Under the pieces are notes generated by a model. The model saw only the letters and a list, made by a program, of their open reading frames with translations. It had not been told where the DNA came from and did no database searches. Positions 51,624 to 60,230 of a DNA stretch of 64,000 bases are shown here, in pieces. Origin of the DNA: Rhodococcus sp. KBS0724 (GTDB lineage: Bacteria; Actinomycetota; Actinomycetes; Mycobacteriales; Mycobacteriaceae); the NCBI RefSeq assembly GCF_005938745.2, contig NZ_VCBX02000001.1:310001-374000 (forward strand), read 5' to 3'. Position 1 is the stretch's first letter. The number at the start of each line of letters is the position of its first letter. A program made the position numbers and the translations under genes.

Positions 51624-53551
51624 GTAATCGACCGAGTTCCTCGCCTCCGATCGGGCCTCCTGGTGGTGGTGATCCCACCAAGAAAGCCATGAATTTCGGC
51701 CCGTCGCTGAAGCGTCTGCTTTCTCGGCTCAGCCCAGACAAGCCGGCTGTCATCCTGATTTTTGCACTGGTCACGGTCAGTGTGGTGCTGTCGTCGATCG
51801 CCCCGAAGATCCTGGGTAATGCCACCAACCTCATCTTCGACGGGATTATCGGTAAACAGCTTCCCGCCGGAATCACCAAGGACCAAGCCGTGGCTGGTCT
51901 GCGCGAGCAGGGCCAGAATCAGTTCGCGGACATGGTGTCCGGCATGAATGTTGTGCCTGGCACCGGGATCGATTTTTCCGAAGTCGGCCGAGTGCTGATG
52001 ATCGTGCTGCTGCTGTTCGTCTGCGCGTCGCTGTTCAGTTGGTTGCAGGCGTACCTGCTCAACATCGTGGTGCAGCGCACGGTTCGCCGCCTCCGTGAGG
52101 ACGTCGAGCAGAAGATTCATCGACTTCCGCTGCGCTACTTCGACACTCATGCGCGTGGCGATGTTCTCTCGCGTGTGACCAATGACATCGACAATGTGGC
52201 GCAGAGCCTTCAGCAGACTCTCAGTCAGCTGGTGACATCCGTGATGACGGTAATCGCGATCCTCGTGATGATGCTGGTCATCTCGCCGATTCTGGCTTTG
52301 ATCGCGATCGCGACGGTTCCGCTGTCGATCATCGTCACGGCCGTCATCGCCAAGCGCTCGCAGAAACACTTCGTTGCGCAGTGGAAGAGCACTGGTGGCA
52401 TCAACGCGCAGGTCGAAGAAGCGTTCACCGGACACGAGTTGGTCAAGGTGTTCGGCCGGCAGAACGAGGTCGAAGAGCGCTTCCGCACGCAGAACGAGAA
52501 GCTCTACCAGTCGAGCTTCAAAGCGCAGTTCATCTCCGGTCTGGTCATGCCTGCTGTCATGTTCCTCGGCAATCTGAACTACGTTGCCATCGCTGTCGTC
52601 GGCGGTATGCGGGTGGCGTCCGGCACCATGACGCTCGGCGACGTGCAGGCGTTCATCCAGTACTCACGCCAGTTCACCCAACCGCTCACACAGATCGCGT
52701 CGATGACCAATCTGCTGCAGTCCGGTGTTGCATCCGCCGAGCGGGTGTTTGCTCTACTCGACCAGGAAGAGCAGTCTGTCGATCCGGCTGACGCTCAGTC
52801 GCCGGTCGTGTCCAAGGGCCGGGTCGCATTCGAGGACGTCGCGTTCAGTTACAAGCCGGAACAGCCTCTTATCGAGGATTTGTCGTTGGTGGCCGAGCCC
52901 GGTCAGATGGTTGCCATCGTCGGCCCCACCGGTGCTGGTAAGACCACGCTCGTCAACCTGATTCTGCGGTTCTACGAACTCAATTCGGGCCGCATCACTC
53001 TCGACGGTATCGATATCGCCAAGATGACGCGCGACGATCTGCGTTCGCGTATCGGCATGGTTCTGCAGGATGCCTGGCTGTTCGGCGGCACGATCCGGGA
53101 GAACATCGCGTACGGCAAGCCGGGCGCCACCGAAGAGGAAATTCAGCGCGCCGCCAAGATGAGCTACGTCGACAAGTTCGTGCATTCCCTGCCCGAGGGA
53201 TACGACACCGTCATCGACGAAGAGGGCAACAACATCAGTGCCGGTGAAAAACAGCTCATCACCATCGCGCGAGCGTTCATCGCGCAACCGGCCATCCTGA
53301 TCCTCGACGAGGCCACCAGTTCTGTCGACACACGAACGGAGCTGCTGGTTCAGAGTGCCACCGCGGTTCTGCGCAGTGACCGCACAAGTTTTGTCATCGC
53401 ACACCGTCTTTCGACAATTCGTGATGCAAACCTGATCGTGGTCATGGAAGCCGGCCGCATCGTTGAGCAGGGCAGTCACGAGGAGTTGCTGCTCTCACGT
53501 GGTGCGTACTACCGGCTGTACAACAGTCAGTTCGTGGGCGCGGAGATCTAG
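51620..53551 (+). CDS. ABC exporter half, canonical ATPase site
   Basis: A 643-residue exporter half, partner of 49890-51623. An N-terminal Pro/Gly-rich tail of about 30 residues precedes six helices. ATPase: Walker A GPTGAGKTTLV, signature ISAGEKQLITIARAF (Ala-Gly-Glu instead of Gly-Gly-Gln), Walker B ILILDEATSSVD with the catalytic Glu. The altered signature faces the degenerate site of the partner, so one ATP site hydrolyses and the other only binds. Likely multidrug or lipid exporter. Confidence 0.92.
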   Translation: MSNRPSSSPPIGPPGGGDPTKKAMNFGPSLKRLLSRLSPDKPAVILIFALVTVSVVLSSIAPKILGNATNLIFDGIIGKQLPAGITKDQAVAGLREQGQNQFADMVSGMNVVPGTGIDFSEVGRVLMIVLLLFVCASLFSWLQAYLLNIVVQRTVRRLREDVEQKIHRLPLRYFDTHARGDVLSRVTNDIDNVAQSLQQTLSQLVTSVMTVIAILVMMLVISPILALIAIATVPLSIIVTAVIAKRSQKHFVAQWKSTGGINAQVEEAFTGHELVKVFGRQNEVEERFRTQNEKLYQSSFKAQFISGLVMPAVMFLGNLNYVAIAVVGGMRVASGTMTLGDVQAFIQYSRQFTQPLTQIASMTNLLQSGVASAERVFALLDQEEQSVDPADAQSPVVSKGRVAFEDVAFSYKPEQPLIEDLSLVAEPGQMVAIVGPTGAGKTTLVNLILRFYELNSGRITLDGIDIAKMTRDDLRSRIGMVLQDAWLFGGTIRENIAYGKPGATEEEIQRAAKMSYVDKFVHSLPEGYDTVIDEEGNNISAGEKQLITIARAFIAQPAILILDEATSSVDTRTELLVQSATAVLRSDRTSFVIAHRLSTIRDANLIVVMEAGRIVEQGSHEELLLSRGAYYRLYNSQFVGAEI

Positions 53552-53575
53552 CGCCTTAGTACACTTGAGCAGACT

Positions 53576-53594
53576 TGGTCCGCTGGGTGGACCA
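53576..53594. promoter_or_regulatory. Inverted repeat upstream of the IclR-type gene
   Basis: TGGTCC (53576-53581) and GGACCA (53589-53594) face each other over seven bases, 27 bases before the start codon. Size and position fit an IclR-family operator. Confidence 0.5.
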
Positions 53595-53621
53595 CAATCT
53601 GTGTACTGGAGGCGCTCGGCG

Positions 53622-54365
53622 ATGCATTCGTTGCTGGGGAAAGCGCGCCTGATACTCGATTCCTTCGATGCGGATTCGGGTGCGCTGTCGCTGACCGAAC
53701 TTGCGAATCGAAGTGGTGTTGCGAAGGCGACGGTGCATCGAATAGCCGGTGAACTGGTGTCTCTCGGCCTACTGGAACGGGTCGGCACCAAGTACCGGTT
53801 GGGGTTACGGCTCTTCGAACTGGGGCAGTTGGTTCCTCGTCAACGGATTCTGCGCGAGGTGTCCTTGACGTATGTGCAGGATCTTCACGCGGCGACCCGG
53901 GAGACGGTTCACCTCGCGATTCGCGACGGCCTCGATGTTCTGTACATCGACAAGATCTCCGGTCATCACGGGGTGGACCTGCCGTCGCGGGTGGCCGGCC
54001 GGCTGCCGATGTATGCCACGGCAACCGGCAAGGCGATACTCGCGTACTCACCGGATTCTGTTTTTCGAGCGGTGACAGGCAACGGTTTTGTCGAGTTCAC
54101 CGATCGGACGGTGAACTCGGAAGACGGGTTACGCAGGCAACTCGACGCTGTTCGTTCGCAGCAGTTGGCGGTCGAGACCGAAGAGGTTCGCCTGGGAACA
54201 TCGAGTATCGCTGCCCCGATCTTCGGTGGACACGGCGAAGCAGTTGCCGCGATCGGTGTGTCGAGTCCGCGGTACCGAATGGATACCAAGCGTTTTGCGG
54301 AACCGTTACGCGCGGCGGCCGAAGGAATCAGCCGGAAGGTATCGGTTCTCGAACGCACGGCCTAA
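53622..54365 (+). CDS. IclR-family transcriptional regulator
   Basis: A 247-residue IclR protein. Helix-turn-helix: LSLTELANRSGVAKATVHRI (residues ~24-45); the effector domain has REVSLTYVQDLHAATRETVH, LPMYATATGKAILAY and IAAPIFGGHGEAVAAIGV. IclR regulators often govern aromatic catabolism; the cluster at 55560-63155 is the nearest candidate regulon. ATG 53622 has GGAGG at 53609-53613. It converges with the MFS gene (5-base gap). Confidence 0.9.
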   Translation: MHSLLGKARLILDSFDADSGALSLTELANRSGVAKATVHRIAGELVSLGLLERVGTKYRLGLRLFELGQLVPRQRILREVSLTYVQDLHAATRETVHLAIRDGLDVLYIDKISGHHGVDLPSRVAGRLPMYATATGKAILAYSPDSVFRAVTGNGFVEFTDRTVNSEDGLRRQLDAVRSQQLAVETEEVRLGTSSIAAPIFGGHGEAVAAIGVSSPRYRMDTKRFAEPLRAAAEGISRKVSVLERTA

Positions 54366-54370
54366 CCGTT

Positions 54371-55579
54371 TTATCGACGCACACAGAGCAGTGCGATCAC
54401 GCCGAGAACCGAAGCCCCGGTCATGGAGATGGCCACGGCAAGACTGGTGTTGCCGAGAAGGCCGACGATGGGCGCAACCACAGCGGCAGCGCCGAACTGC
54501 GCAAATCCGATCAGCGCGGCTGCTGAGCCTGCGGCTTCTCCGTGACGGGACAGTGCAACCGCCGGTGCGTTGGGCATGACAAAACCCGTTGCGCAGAGCA
54601 TCAGCAGGATGGGGACGGCAAACCCGACGAATCCCCACGAGTCGGTCGCGGCAACAACAACAAACGCAGCGCCGACGGCACTACTGCCCCACATTGCCCA
54701 GATCGTGATGGAATTCGGCGACCACCGGCCGAGAAGCACGACGTTGAGCTGGGACGAACCGATCAGAACGACGGCGCCGCCGGCAAAGGCAAATCCGTAC
54801 GCTGTGGCGCTCAGTCCGAACTGTTCCTGCATCACGTAGGACGACGCGGCGATGTACGACCACAAAACGCCGCGGCCGAGACCGCACACGAGCACCAACA
54901 CCATGAAGTGGGCATCCTTGCCGAGCGCAATGTAGTTTCGCGCGATGGCGCCGATGCCCTTGCCCGACCGATTCTCGGATGGAAGTGTTTCCGGCAGCGA
55001 TACTGCCGCGAGTGCGATCATCGCGATGCCCAGGATGAAGAGAGCGAGAAAGACTCCGCGCCACTGTGTTACGGACATCAGTGCCCCGCCGATGGAGGGT
55101 GCCAGGATGGGCGCTACGCCCATGACCAACATCAGTCGCGAAAGTACAACTGCCGCATCGTGTCCGGTGAAGAGATCACGAACGATTGCCATCGCGATCA
55201 CGCCCGTCGCGGCGGCGCCAAAACCTTGAAGGGTTCGCAGCGCAGTGAGGACTTCGATGGACGGAGCAAAGAAGCAGGCCAACGACGCGCCGACGTGAAT
55301 TACTGTGCCCACGAGCAGGGGACGTCGACGTCCGTAGATGTCGGACAGTGGGCCGATGAGCAACTGGCCGAAAGCCAGACCCAGCAGTGTGCCCGTCAGG
55401 GTCAGCTGAACCATCGTGTCCGACGTGCCGAATTCCTGCGTGATCTGTGGCAGCGCAGGAAGATACATGTCGACGGTGAACGGCCCGAGGGCGGTGAGAA
55501 TTCCGAGAAGCAGTACCAATCGGATCCGTGCACCGCCCGTCGGGGCGATCACCGTTCGTTCAGTTGTGCTGTTGGTCAA
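54371..55579 (-). CDS. Bcr/CflA-type MFS transporter
   Basis: A 402-residue MFS protein with twelve helices. Near the N-terminus are the DMYLPALPQITQEFGTS block and the loop GPLSDIYGRRRPLLVG, both typical of the Bcr/CflA drug:H+ antiporters. Start is TTG 55579, overlapping the hydrolase stop by 20 bases, or GTG 55552. Downstream of the hydrolase in one operon, so it may export a pathway compound or toxic intermediate. Confidence 0.87.
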   Translation of the reverse strand: MTNSTTERTVIAPTGGARIRLVLLLGILTALGPFTVDMYLPALPQITQEFGTSDTMVQLTLTGTLLGLAFGQLLIGPLSDIYGRRRPLLVGTVIHVGASLACFFAPSIEVLTALRTLQGFGAAATGVIAMAIVRDLFTGHDAAVVLSRLMLVMGVAPILAPSIGGALMSVTQWRGVFLALFILGIAMIALAAVSLPETLPSENRSGKGIGAIARNYIALGKDAHFMVLVLVCGLGRGVLWSYIAASSYVMQEQFGLSATAYGFAFAGGAVVLIGSSQLNVVLLGRWSPNSITIWAMWGSSAVGAAFVVVAATDSWGFVGFAVPILLMLCATGFVMPNAPAVALSRHGEAAGSAAALIGFAQFGAAAVVAPIVGLLGNTSLAVAISMTGASVLGVIALLCVRR

Positions 55580-56411
55580 GGAAACCCGAAACTACACTGT
55601 AGTAGTCGTATGGTCGTTCTTCCTGAAGATGATGCGACGCCTTGTCCATGATGTAGAGATGGCCATGGGGAATCATCCGCGCCAGCATGAGCGGGTAGTC
55701 CGGGGTGAGGAATGCGTCGTGCATGCCCCAGGCGAAGAGCGTCGGCGCCTGGATCTGGCCGAGTTCAGCTGTGAGATCCTGCCAATCGCCACGAGGTGAG
55801 TCCGCCGAGGCAGCCAGGGCCATTTCTTCGGGGTCGAGACTTTGCTCGTATCGCATCTGGAGAGTTTCGGCGGGCAACTTCGATCCGTCGAACCATTCGA
55901 GGCTGGTGATCAAGGTGCGGAGTTTTTCGAGGGTGGGGCCGGTGCCGCCGTAGTAGACGTCGCGGGCGTTGCGGCCACGACGGCCGTCCTCGGGGAGCGG
56001 CGCGAGTGGTCCGTAGAAGACGGGCATGCTGCCCGTGATCACCAGGGAGCGAACGCGTTCCGGGTACTTTGCCGCAAGATTGAGCGCTATGGTGCCGCCC
56101 CACGAGTTGCAGACGAAGTCTGCGCGTTCGATTCCGAGCTCGTCGAGCAGGGCAACCATCTTGGCGGCGTGGAAGTCCCACATTGGGCCGGTGATGGTGC
56201 ACTTGTCGGACCGACCGTATTGCAGGAGATCAACGAGAATCGCTCGTCGATCCGAGGCGAAGAGCGGTGCCACCGGCCCGAAGTCGGACCACGCAGTGCA
56301 GCCGGGGCCGCCTCCGTGCAGGAAAATCGTGGGGTCGCCCTCGCCGAGGTCGTAGTAATGGAATGTGACGCCATCTGCTTTGGCGTACAAGCTCTTCGGT
56401 TGATCAGCCAT
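55560..56411 (-). CDS. Alpha/beta hydrolase, meta-cleavage product hydrolase type
   Basis: A 283-residue hydrolase like BphD/HsaD. FLHGGGPGCTAWSDF is the oxyanion region, FVCNSWGGTIALN the elbow with Ser nucleophile, LFAWGMHDAFLTPD the acid and MDKASHHLQEE the His. Enzymes of this kind hydrolyse C-C bonds in ring-fission products. ATG 56411 gives MADQPKSLYAKADGVTFHYY. Divergent from the MaoC pair; a second such hydrolase lies at 61217-62089. Confidence 0.88.
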   Translation of the reverse strand: MADQPKSLYAKADGVTFHYYDLGEGDPTIFLHGGGPGCTAWSDFGPVAPLFASDRRAILVDLLQYGRSDKCTITGPMWDFHAAKMVALLDELGIERADFVCNSWGGTIALNLAAKYPERVRSLVITGSMPVFYGPLAPLPEDGRRGRNARDVYYGGTGPTLEKLRTLITSLEWFDGSKLPAETLQMRYEQSLDPEEMALAASADSPRGDWQDLTAELGQIQAPTLFAWGMHDAFLTPDYPLMLARMIPHGHLYIMDKASHHLQEERPYDYYSVVSGFLDQQHN

Positions 56412-56512
56412 GGCTATACCTGACCTCGAGGTGAGCGGTATGGGAAGTATCGCGGTCCGGCAGGCGAACCCGGTTCGTGGCTGTGAGACTTCCGAATGCC
56501 TAGCGTGCTGGC

Positions 56513-56998
56513 ATGAGAACAGAACTCGAGCACGCGCGTGATCGCGCGGAGGCGATGATTGGTACGCGGGAAACGCGAGAGTTGGGAACGGTGCGTCCGG
56601 CGGAGTCGGTTGCGTTTGCGGTTGCCACCGCCGAGACGGACCCCCGGTTTCTCGACCCGGAGCACCCGGCATTTGCCGTCCATCCGATGTATCTGCCTTC
56701 GCTTTTGCGAGGACCGCAAGGTGGCTCCGATCGAGAGTACCGAGCAGACGGCATGTTCCGTGACGAAGTGCCGGGCACAGACGGTATCGACGTGCGCTTG
56801 ATGGCCGGCGGGCAGAGTGTGACGTTCTTGCGACCGGCCCCGCTGGGTGAGGCTGTCGTCGTAGGGCGAGTACTCGATACCGTGACGACCAAGGGCCGGG
56901 CTCCGGACGAGTTTCTGCTGCTCTCGGTCACCAAGACTTACCGGGGTGCGCAGTCCGGCGCATTTGCCGAGGTCGTCGAGAAGTTCATCGTCCGATGA
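56513..56998 (+). CDS. FAS1-like/MaoC N-terminal hot-dog dehydratase
   Basis: A 161-residue hot-dog protein of the FAS1-like dehydratase (MaoC N-terminal) family: ETRELGTVRPAESVAFAVAT, HPMYLPSLL, and MAGGQSVTFLRPAPLGEAV. It usually pairs with a separate MaoC protein to form a hydratase; such a partner is the next gene, which overlaps by four bases (ATGA at 56995). ATG 56513. Probably handles an acyl-CoA or unsaturated acid of the pathway. Confidence 0.82.
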   Translation: MRTELEHARDRAEAMIGTRETRELGTVRPAESVAFAVATAETDPRFLDPEHPAFAVHPMYLPSLLRGPQGGSDREYRADGMFRDEVPGTDGIDVRLMAGGQSVTFLRPAPLGEAVVVGRVLDTVTTKGRAPDEFLLLSVTKTYRGAQSGAFAEVVEKFIVR

Positions 56999-57393
56999 CC
57001 GAAACAGTAGTCGTGGGCACGCCGATCGAATCGGTGACCTTGGTCTGCGATCCGGTTCGGATCCTTCGATTCGGGGCGTCGACGCACAATTCGCACCGTA
57101 TTCACTACGACGCCTCCTATGCGCAGACGGAGGGGTTGTCCGCACCGGTGGTCATGGCCCAGTTGCAGGGCACGCTGTTCTTTCGTGCCGCGTCACAATT
57201 TGCCGGTGGATACGAAGGAGTTGTGTCCGTCTCCTGGCAGAATCGTGCGCCCGCGCCCGTCGGAACCACACTCGAGGTGTCGGGTGAAGTGTCCCAAATC
57301 GACAGTGACCAACTAACTTTGGCGTTGCGGGAGCATTCGGACAATGGCGTGCTGTGTGCCGTCGGAACCGCTGTGGTGGTCCGGGTCTGCTGA
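56995..57393 (+). CDS. MaoC-like hydratase, small subunit
   Basis: A 132-residue MaoC-like hot-dog protein. The active-site helix region reads RFGASTHNSHRIHYDASYAQ, where the Asp/His pair of standard hydratases is replaced by a His/Asn arrangement as in mesaconyl-CoA hydratase-like members. Translationally coupled with 56513-56998. The two probably form a heteromeric hydratase. Confidence 0.82.
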   Translation: MTETVVVGTPIESVTLVCDPVRILRFGASTHNSHRIHYDASYAQTEGLSAPVVMAQLQGTLFFRAASQFAGGYEGVVSVSWQNRAPAPVGTTLEVSGEVSQIDSDQLTLALREHSDNGVLCAVGTAVVVRVC

Positions 57394-57474
57394 GCGAACC
57401 GAATCCGTTGGCGTAGACCGCAATCTCACCCAAGATCTGTTTCATTCAAACGTTCAGTGTCGAGAGGACTTCAC

Positions 57475-58764
57475 ATGACTGGTGTCGAGGCGTCGGAAGC
57501 CACGTTCGCGCTGCCCGAGCGGCCACGAGCGGCCGGTCGGCAGGATTGGACGGCATGGCCGGGTTACAACGCAGCCGGCAGCGGATACCGCGGTTACTGG
57601 TACCCGGTCACGTGGTCGAACCACATCACCAAAGACCCCAAGAGCTTTACCATCTGTGGTGAAAAGCTGGCGATCATCCGCGACGCAGGCAAGGCATATG
57701 CCCTGCACGATCGGTGCCCGCACCGCGGCGTTCCGCTGTCCGAGGGCGATCAGCAGTTCCCGGGAACCGTCAGCTGCCCGTACCACGGCTGGACGTACCA
57801 GCTCACCGACGGCAAGCTGGCTGCGGTCATCACCGACGGTCCGGATTCCAAGATCTGCGGCAAGCTGAACGTCCAGACCTATGCGATCGAGGAGCGACTC
57901 GGTCTGGTGTGGGTGTACATCCCGATCGCCAACGAGCCGGCGCCGTCCATCGACGACCAGTTGCCGCGTGAGCTGGTGGAGAACAAGGGTATCGTCGGTG
58001 GTCGGATTCAGCCCCGAGAAGGCAACTGGCGCTTCGCATGTGAGAACGGTTTCGACGAGGGACATGCGAAGTACCTGCACCGCACCGCATTGTGGCGTCT
58101 GTTCAAGCCGATGCCGACGTGGAACATCACGAGCATCGTTCCGGAGGGACGCTGGATTTACCGCGTGCAGGAAGAGGTGTACTGGGAGGCGGAATTCCCG
58201 GGCGTGGGAACCTGGACGAACAAGCGGTGGTGGAAGAAGAAGCCGGACGAGACCCAGATTTCGCAGATCGGAAACGTCGGCGCCGGCCTGGATGTCAATC
58301 CTGTGATCGCAGCTCAGAACTTCCCCGGTTTTGCTTCACTGTCCATGCCGGGTGTCCTGCGCATCGCGTACCCCAAGTTCATTCACTACGAGTTCTACGT
58401 CCCGGTGGACGAAGACAACCACAAGTACGTCGGCCTCATGGTCAACTTTGTTTCCGGCGCAGCAAAATTGGGCTTCTACGCCAAGTACCTCGGCGCGATC
58501 CGCTGGCTGTTCCACGGTCAGTTTTCGGGTCAGGATGCGTGGATGGTCGAGGTCACCGACGCGCCGCCGGAGAAGCTGTACCGACCGGACGTGTCGCTGA
58601 CGACGTGGCGAAATCTGGCAGAGGAAGAGTACGCCGAGAAGATCGCCGACGCGGCCAAGCACACCCCCAAGGCGCCGGTCAGGCCCACCCGAGAGCGCCG
58701 GACGCCAACGCCCCGCTCGGCCCCGGTCGCCGACGCTCAGATTCCCACCGGCACCAGCGAATAG
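57475..58764 (+). CDS. Rieske non-heme iron oxygenase, large subunit (CarAa-like)
   Basis: A 429-residue ring-hydroxylating oxygenase. Rieske cluster ligands: DRCPHRGVPL (Cys, His) and VSCPYHGWTY (Cys, His), residues ~80-110. Mononuclear iron site: ACENGFDEGHAKYLHRTAL with the bridging Asp and two His. The ENGFDxGH form resembles carbazole 1,9a-dioxygenase and related homotrimeric enzymes; no small subunit, reductase or ferredoxin gene is adjacent. ATG 57475 follows GAGAGGA. The tail after residue ~390 is Pro/Thr/Arg-rich. First gene of the catabolic operon. Confidence 0.9.
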   Translation: MTGVEASEATFALPERPRAAGRQDWTAWPGYNAAGSGYRGYWYPVTWSNHITKDPKSFTICGEKLAIIRDAGKAYALHDRCPHRGVPLSEGDQQFPGTVSCPYHGWTYQLTDGKLAAVITDGPDSKICGKLNVQTYAIEERLGLVWVYIPIANEPAPSIDDQLPRELVENKGIVGGRIQPREGNWRFACENGFDEGHAKYLHRTALWRLFKPMPTWNITSIVPEGRWIYRVQEEVYWEAEFPGVGTWTNKRWWKKKPDETQISQIGNVGAGLDVNPVIAAQNFPGFASLSMPGVLRIAYPKFIHYEFYVPVDEDNHKYVGLMVNFVSGAAKLGFYAKYLGAIRWLFHGQFSGQDAWMVEVTDAPPEKLYRPDVSLTTWRNLAEEEYAEKIADAAKHTPKAPVRPTRERRTPTPRSAPVADAQIPTGTSE

Positions 58765-58773
58765 GAGAGATAC

Positions 58774-58890
58774 ATGTTCAAGATTCTGACGGCTGTCGCT
58801 ATCGGTGCCGCTGTTGCAGTGGCAGTTCCCAAGCTGTGGCAGATGGCCGGCGAGCGCAGCAATACTCAGGTACATCAGGTCAATCCATGA
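58774..58890 (+). CDS. 38-residue microprotein between Rieske and M20-fold genes
   Basis: ATG 58774 follows AGGAGAGA, which itself overlaps the Rieske stop region, and the frame runs 38 codons to TGA 58888-58890. The product is MFKILTAVAIGAAVAVAVP, a hydrophobic stretch, followed by a short polar tail (KLWQMAGERSNTQVHQ). Its stop overlaps the next gene's ATG (ATGA), so it is placed exactly like a translated gene. It could be a membrane-attached partner of the oxygenase; I do not recognise a family. Confidence 0.65.
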   Translation: MFKILTAVAIGAAVAVAVPKLWQMAGERSNTQVHQVNP

Positions 58891-60230
58891 CCACTGCGAG
58901 GGCCGACGCTCTCGCAGGCCTAGGCGGCGAGCGCCGGGAATGGGTCGAGCGAGCCTACGCCCATGTCGATCGTGCGCGATTGCGGGATCTCGCCACTTCG
59001 GTGGTGAACATTCCCAGCCCGACGGGTGACGAAGCACCGCTGGCCCGCCACATCACGGCGGTCCTGGCAGCGTCGGGCATCGAGGCCCACACAATGGATC
59101 TCGATGATCGGCAAGCGAACTCGTGGGGAAGGCTCCGCGGTGACGGGTCCGGACCGGACCTGTTGCTGTATGCGCCGATCGACACCGTCACGACGGGCGA
59201 TCCGGCGGAAGACCTGCCGTGGGTGGGAAACGAGTTGCGAGCGGATCTGACGCCGCACGCTCAGTTCGACGAGAACTACGTGATCGGATTGGGTGCGTCG
59301 AACCCCAAAGGCCACGCCGTCTGCATCGTCGCGGCGGCCGAAGCAATTGCCGCAGCGGGTATTCCGCTCCGCGGCGACCTGGTGCTCGGATTCGGCGCCG
59401 GCGGTATGCCGACCAATGCCCGCCCCGGTGTCGGAAACCCCCGACGCAACACCGGCCAGGGCGTCGGCTGCTCGTTCCTCCTGGAACAGGGAGTGTGGGC
59501 GGACTGCGCGCTGATCGCCAAGCCCGGCTGGACGGTTTCCTGGGAAGAAGTGGGACTGGCCTGGTTCGAGATCACGGTGCACGGTCTGCACACCTACGTC
59601 GGCTCGCGCCACCGGTTGCCGTACCGCAACGCGATTACCGCCGCCGGCGAGGTGGTCGCCAAGTTGGAGGAATGGTTCCCGAAGTACTCGGCGGCGCATC
59701 AGGACGGTTTGGTTGCGCCTCAGGGGATCGTTGCCAACATCCGCGGCGGGTGGGAGCGAACAGCGTCGTTCACCCCCGAGCAGGTGCGCCTTACCGTTGA
59801 TCTGCGGCTCAGCCCGCGGACGACGCCTACCGCAGCCAAGCGTGAACTCAAAGCTGTCGTGGCGGAGATCGCACAATCGCTGGATCTGCAGATCGACGTC
59901 GAACAGGTTCTTGCCATCCCCGGTGAGGGTTCCGACCCTCGAATGTGGTTGCGCCGTGCCGCAGTCGACGCGTGGGAGGCTGCCGAAGGAGAGCCGCATC
60001 AGGACTTCTTCGACGCCAGTGGAGCCACCGACGCAAACATCCTGCGCAGCCGCGGCATCCCGACGATTCGGGTGGGTATGCCCAAGGTGGTCGACGCACC
60101 GTTCGAGGTGGACTTCGCGATGGGGATGAACACTGTGGATCTCGCTGCGGCGGAGAGATTTACGAAGTATCTGATCCGAGTGGCCCTCGACACCGTCACC
60201 CGCTCGCTCGAGGAAGTAGGAATCGACTGA
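58887..60230 (+). CDS. M20-fold protein without the usual zinc ligands
   Basis: A 447-residue protein of the M20 (ArgE/DapE/carboxypeptidase G2) fold, with the dimerisation lid around residues 235-335 and the closing FFDASGATDANILRSRGIP. Standard M20 ligands are altered: the HxD site reads YAPIDTVTTGD (Pro for His), the next Asp is Asn in GASNPKGHA, and the EE general-base pair is absent (LGFGAGGMP). The role may be structural, another type of hydrolysis, or a binding function. ATG 58887 overlaps the microprotein stop; its stop overlaps the dioxygenase start. Confidence 0.82.
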   Translation: MTTARADALAGLGGERREWVERAYAHVDRARLRDLATSVVNIPSPTGDEAPLARHITAVLAASGIEAHTMDLDDRQANSWGRLRGDGSGPDLLLYAPIDTVTTGDPAEDLPWVGNELRADLTPHAQFDENYVIGLGASNPKGHAVCIVAAAEAIAAAGIPLRGDLVLGFGAGGMPTNARPGVGNPRRNTGQGVGCSFLLEQGVWADCALIAKPGWTVSWEEVGLAWFEITVHGLHTYVGSRHRLPYRNAITAAGEVVAKLEEWFPKYSAAHQDGLVAPQGIVANIRGGWERTASFTPEQVRLTVDLRLSPRTTPTAAKRELKAVVAEIAQSLDLQIDVEQVLAIPGEGSDPRMWLRRAAVDAWEAAEGEPHQDFFDASGATDANILRSRGIPTIRVGMPKVVDAPFEVDFAMGMNTVDLAAAERFTKYLIRVALDTVTRSLEEVGID

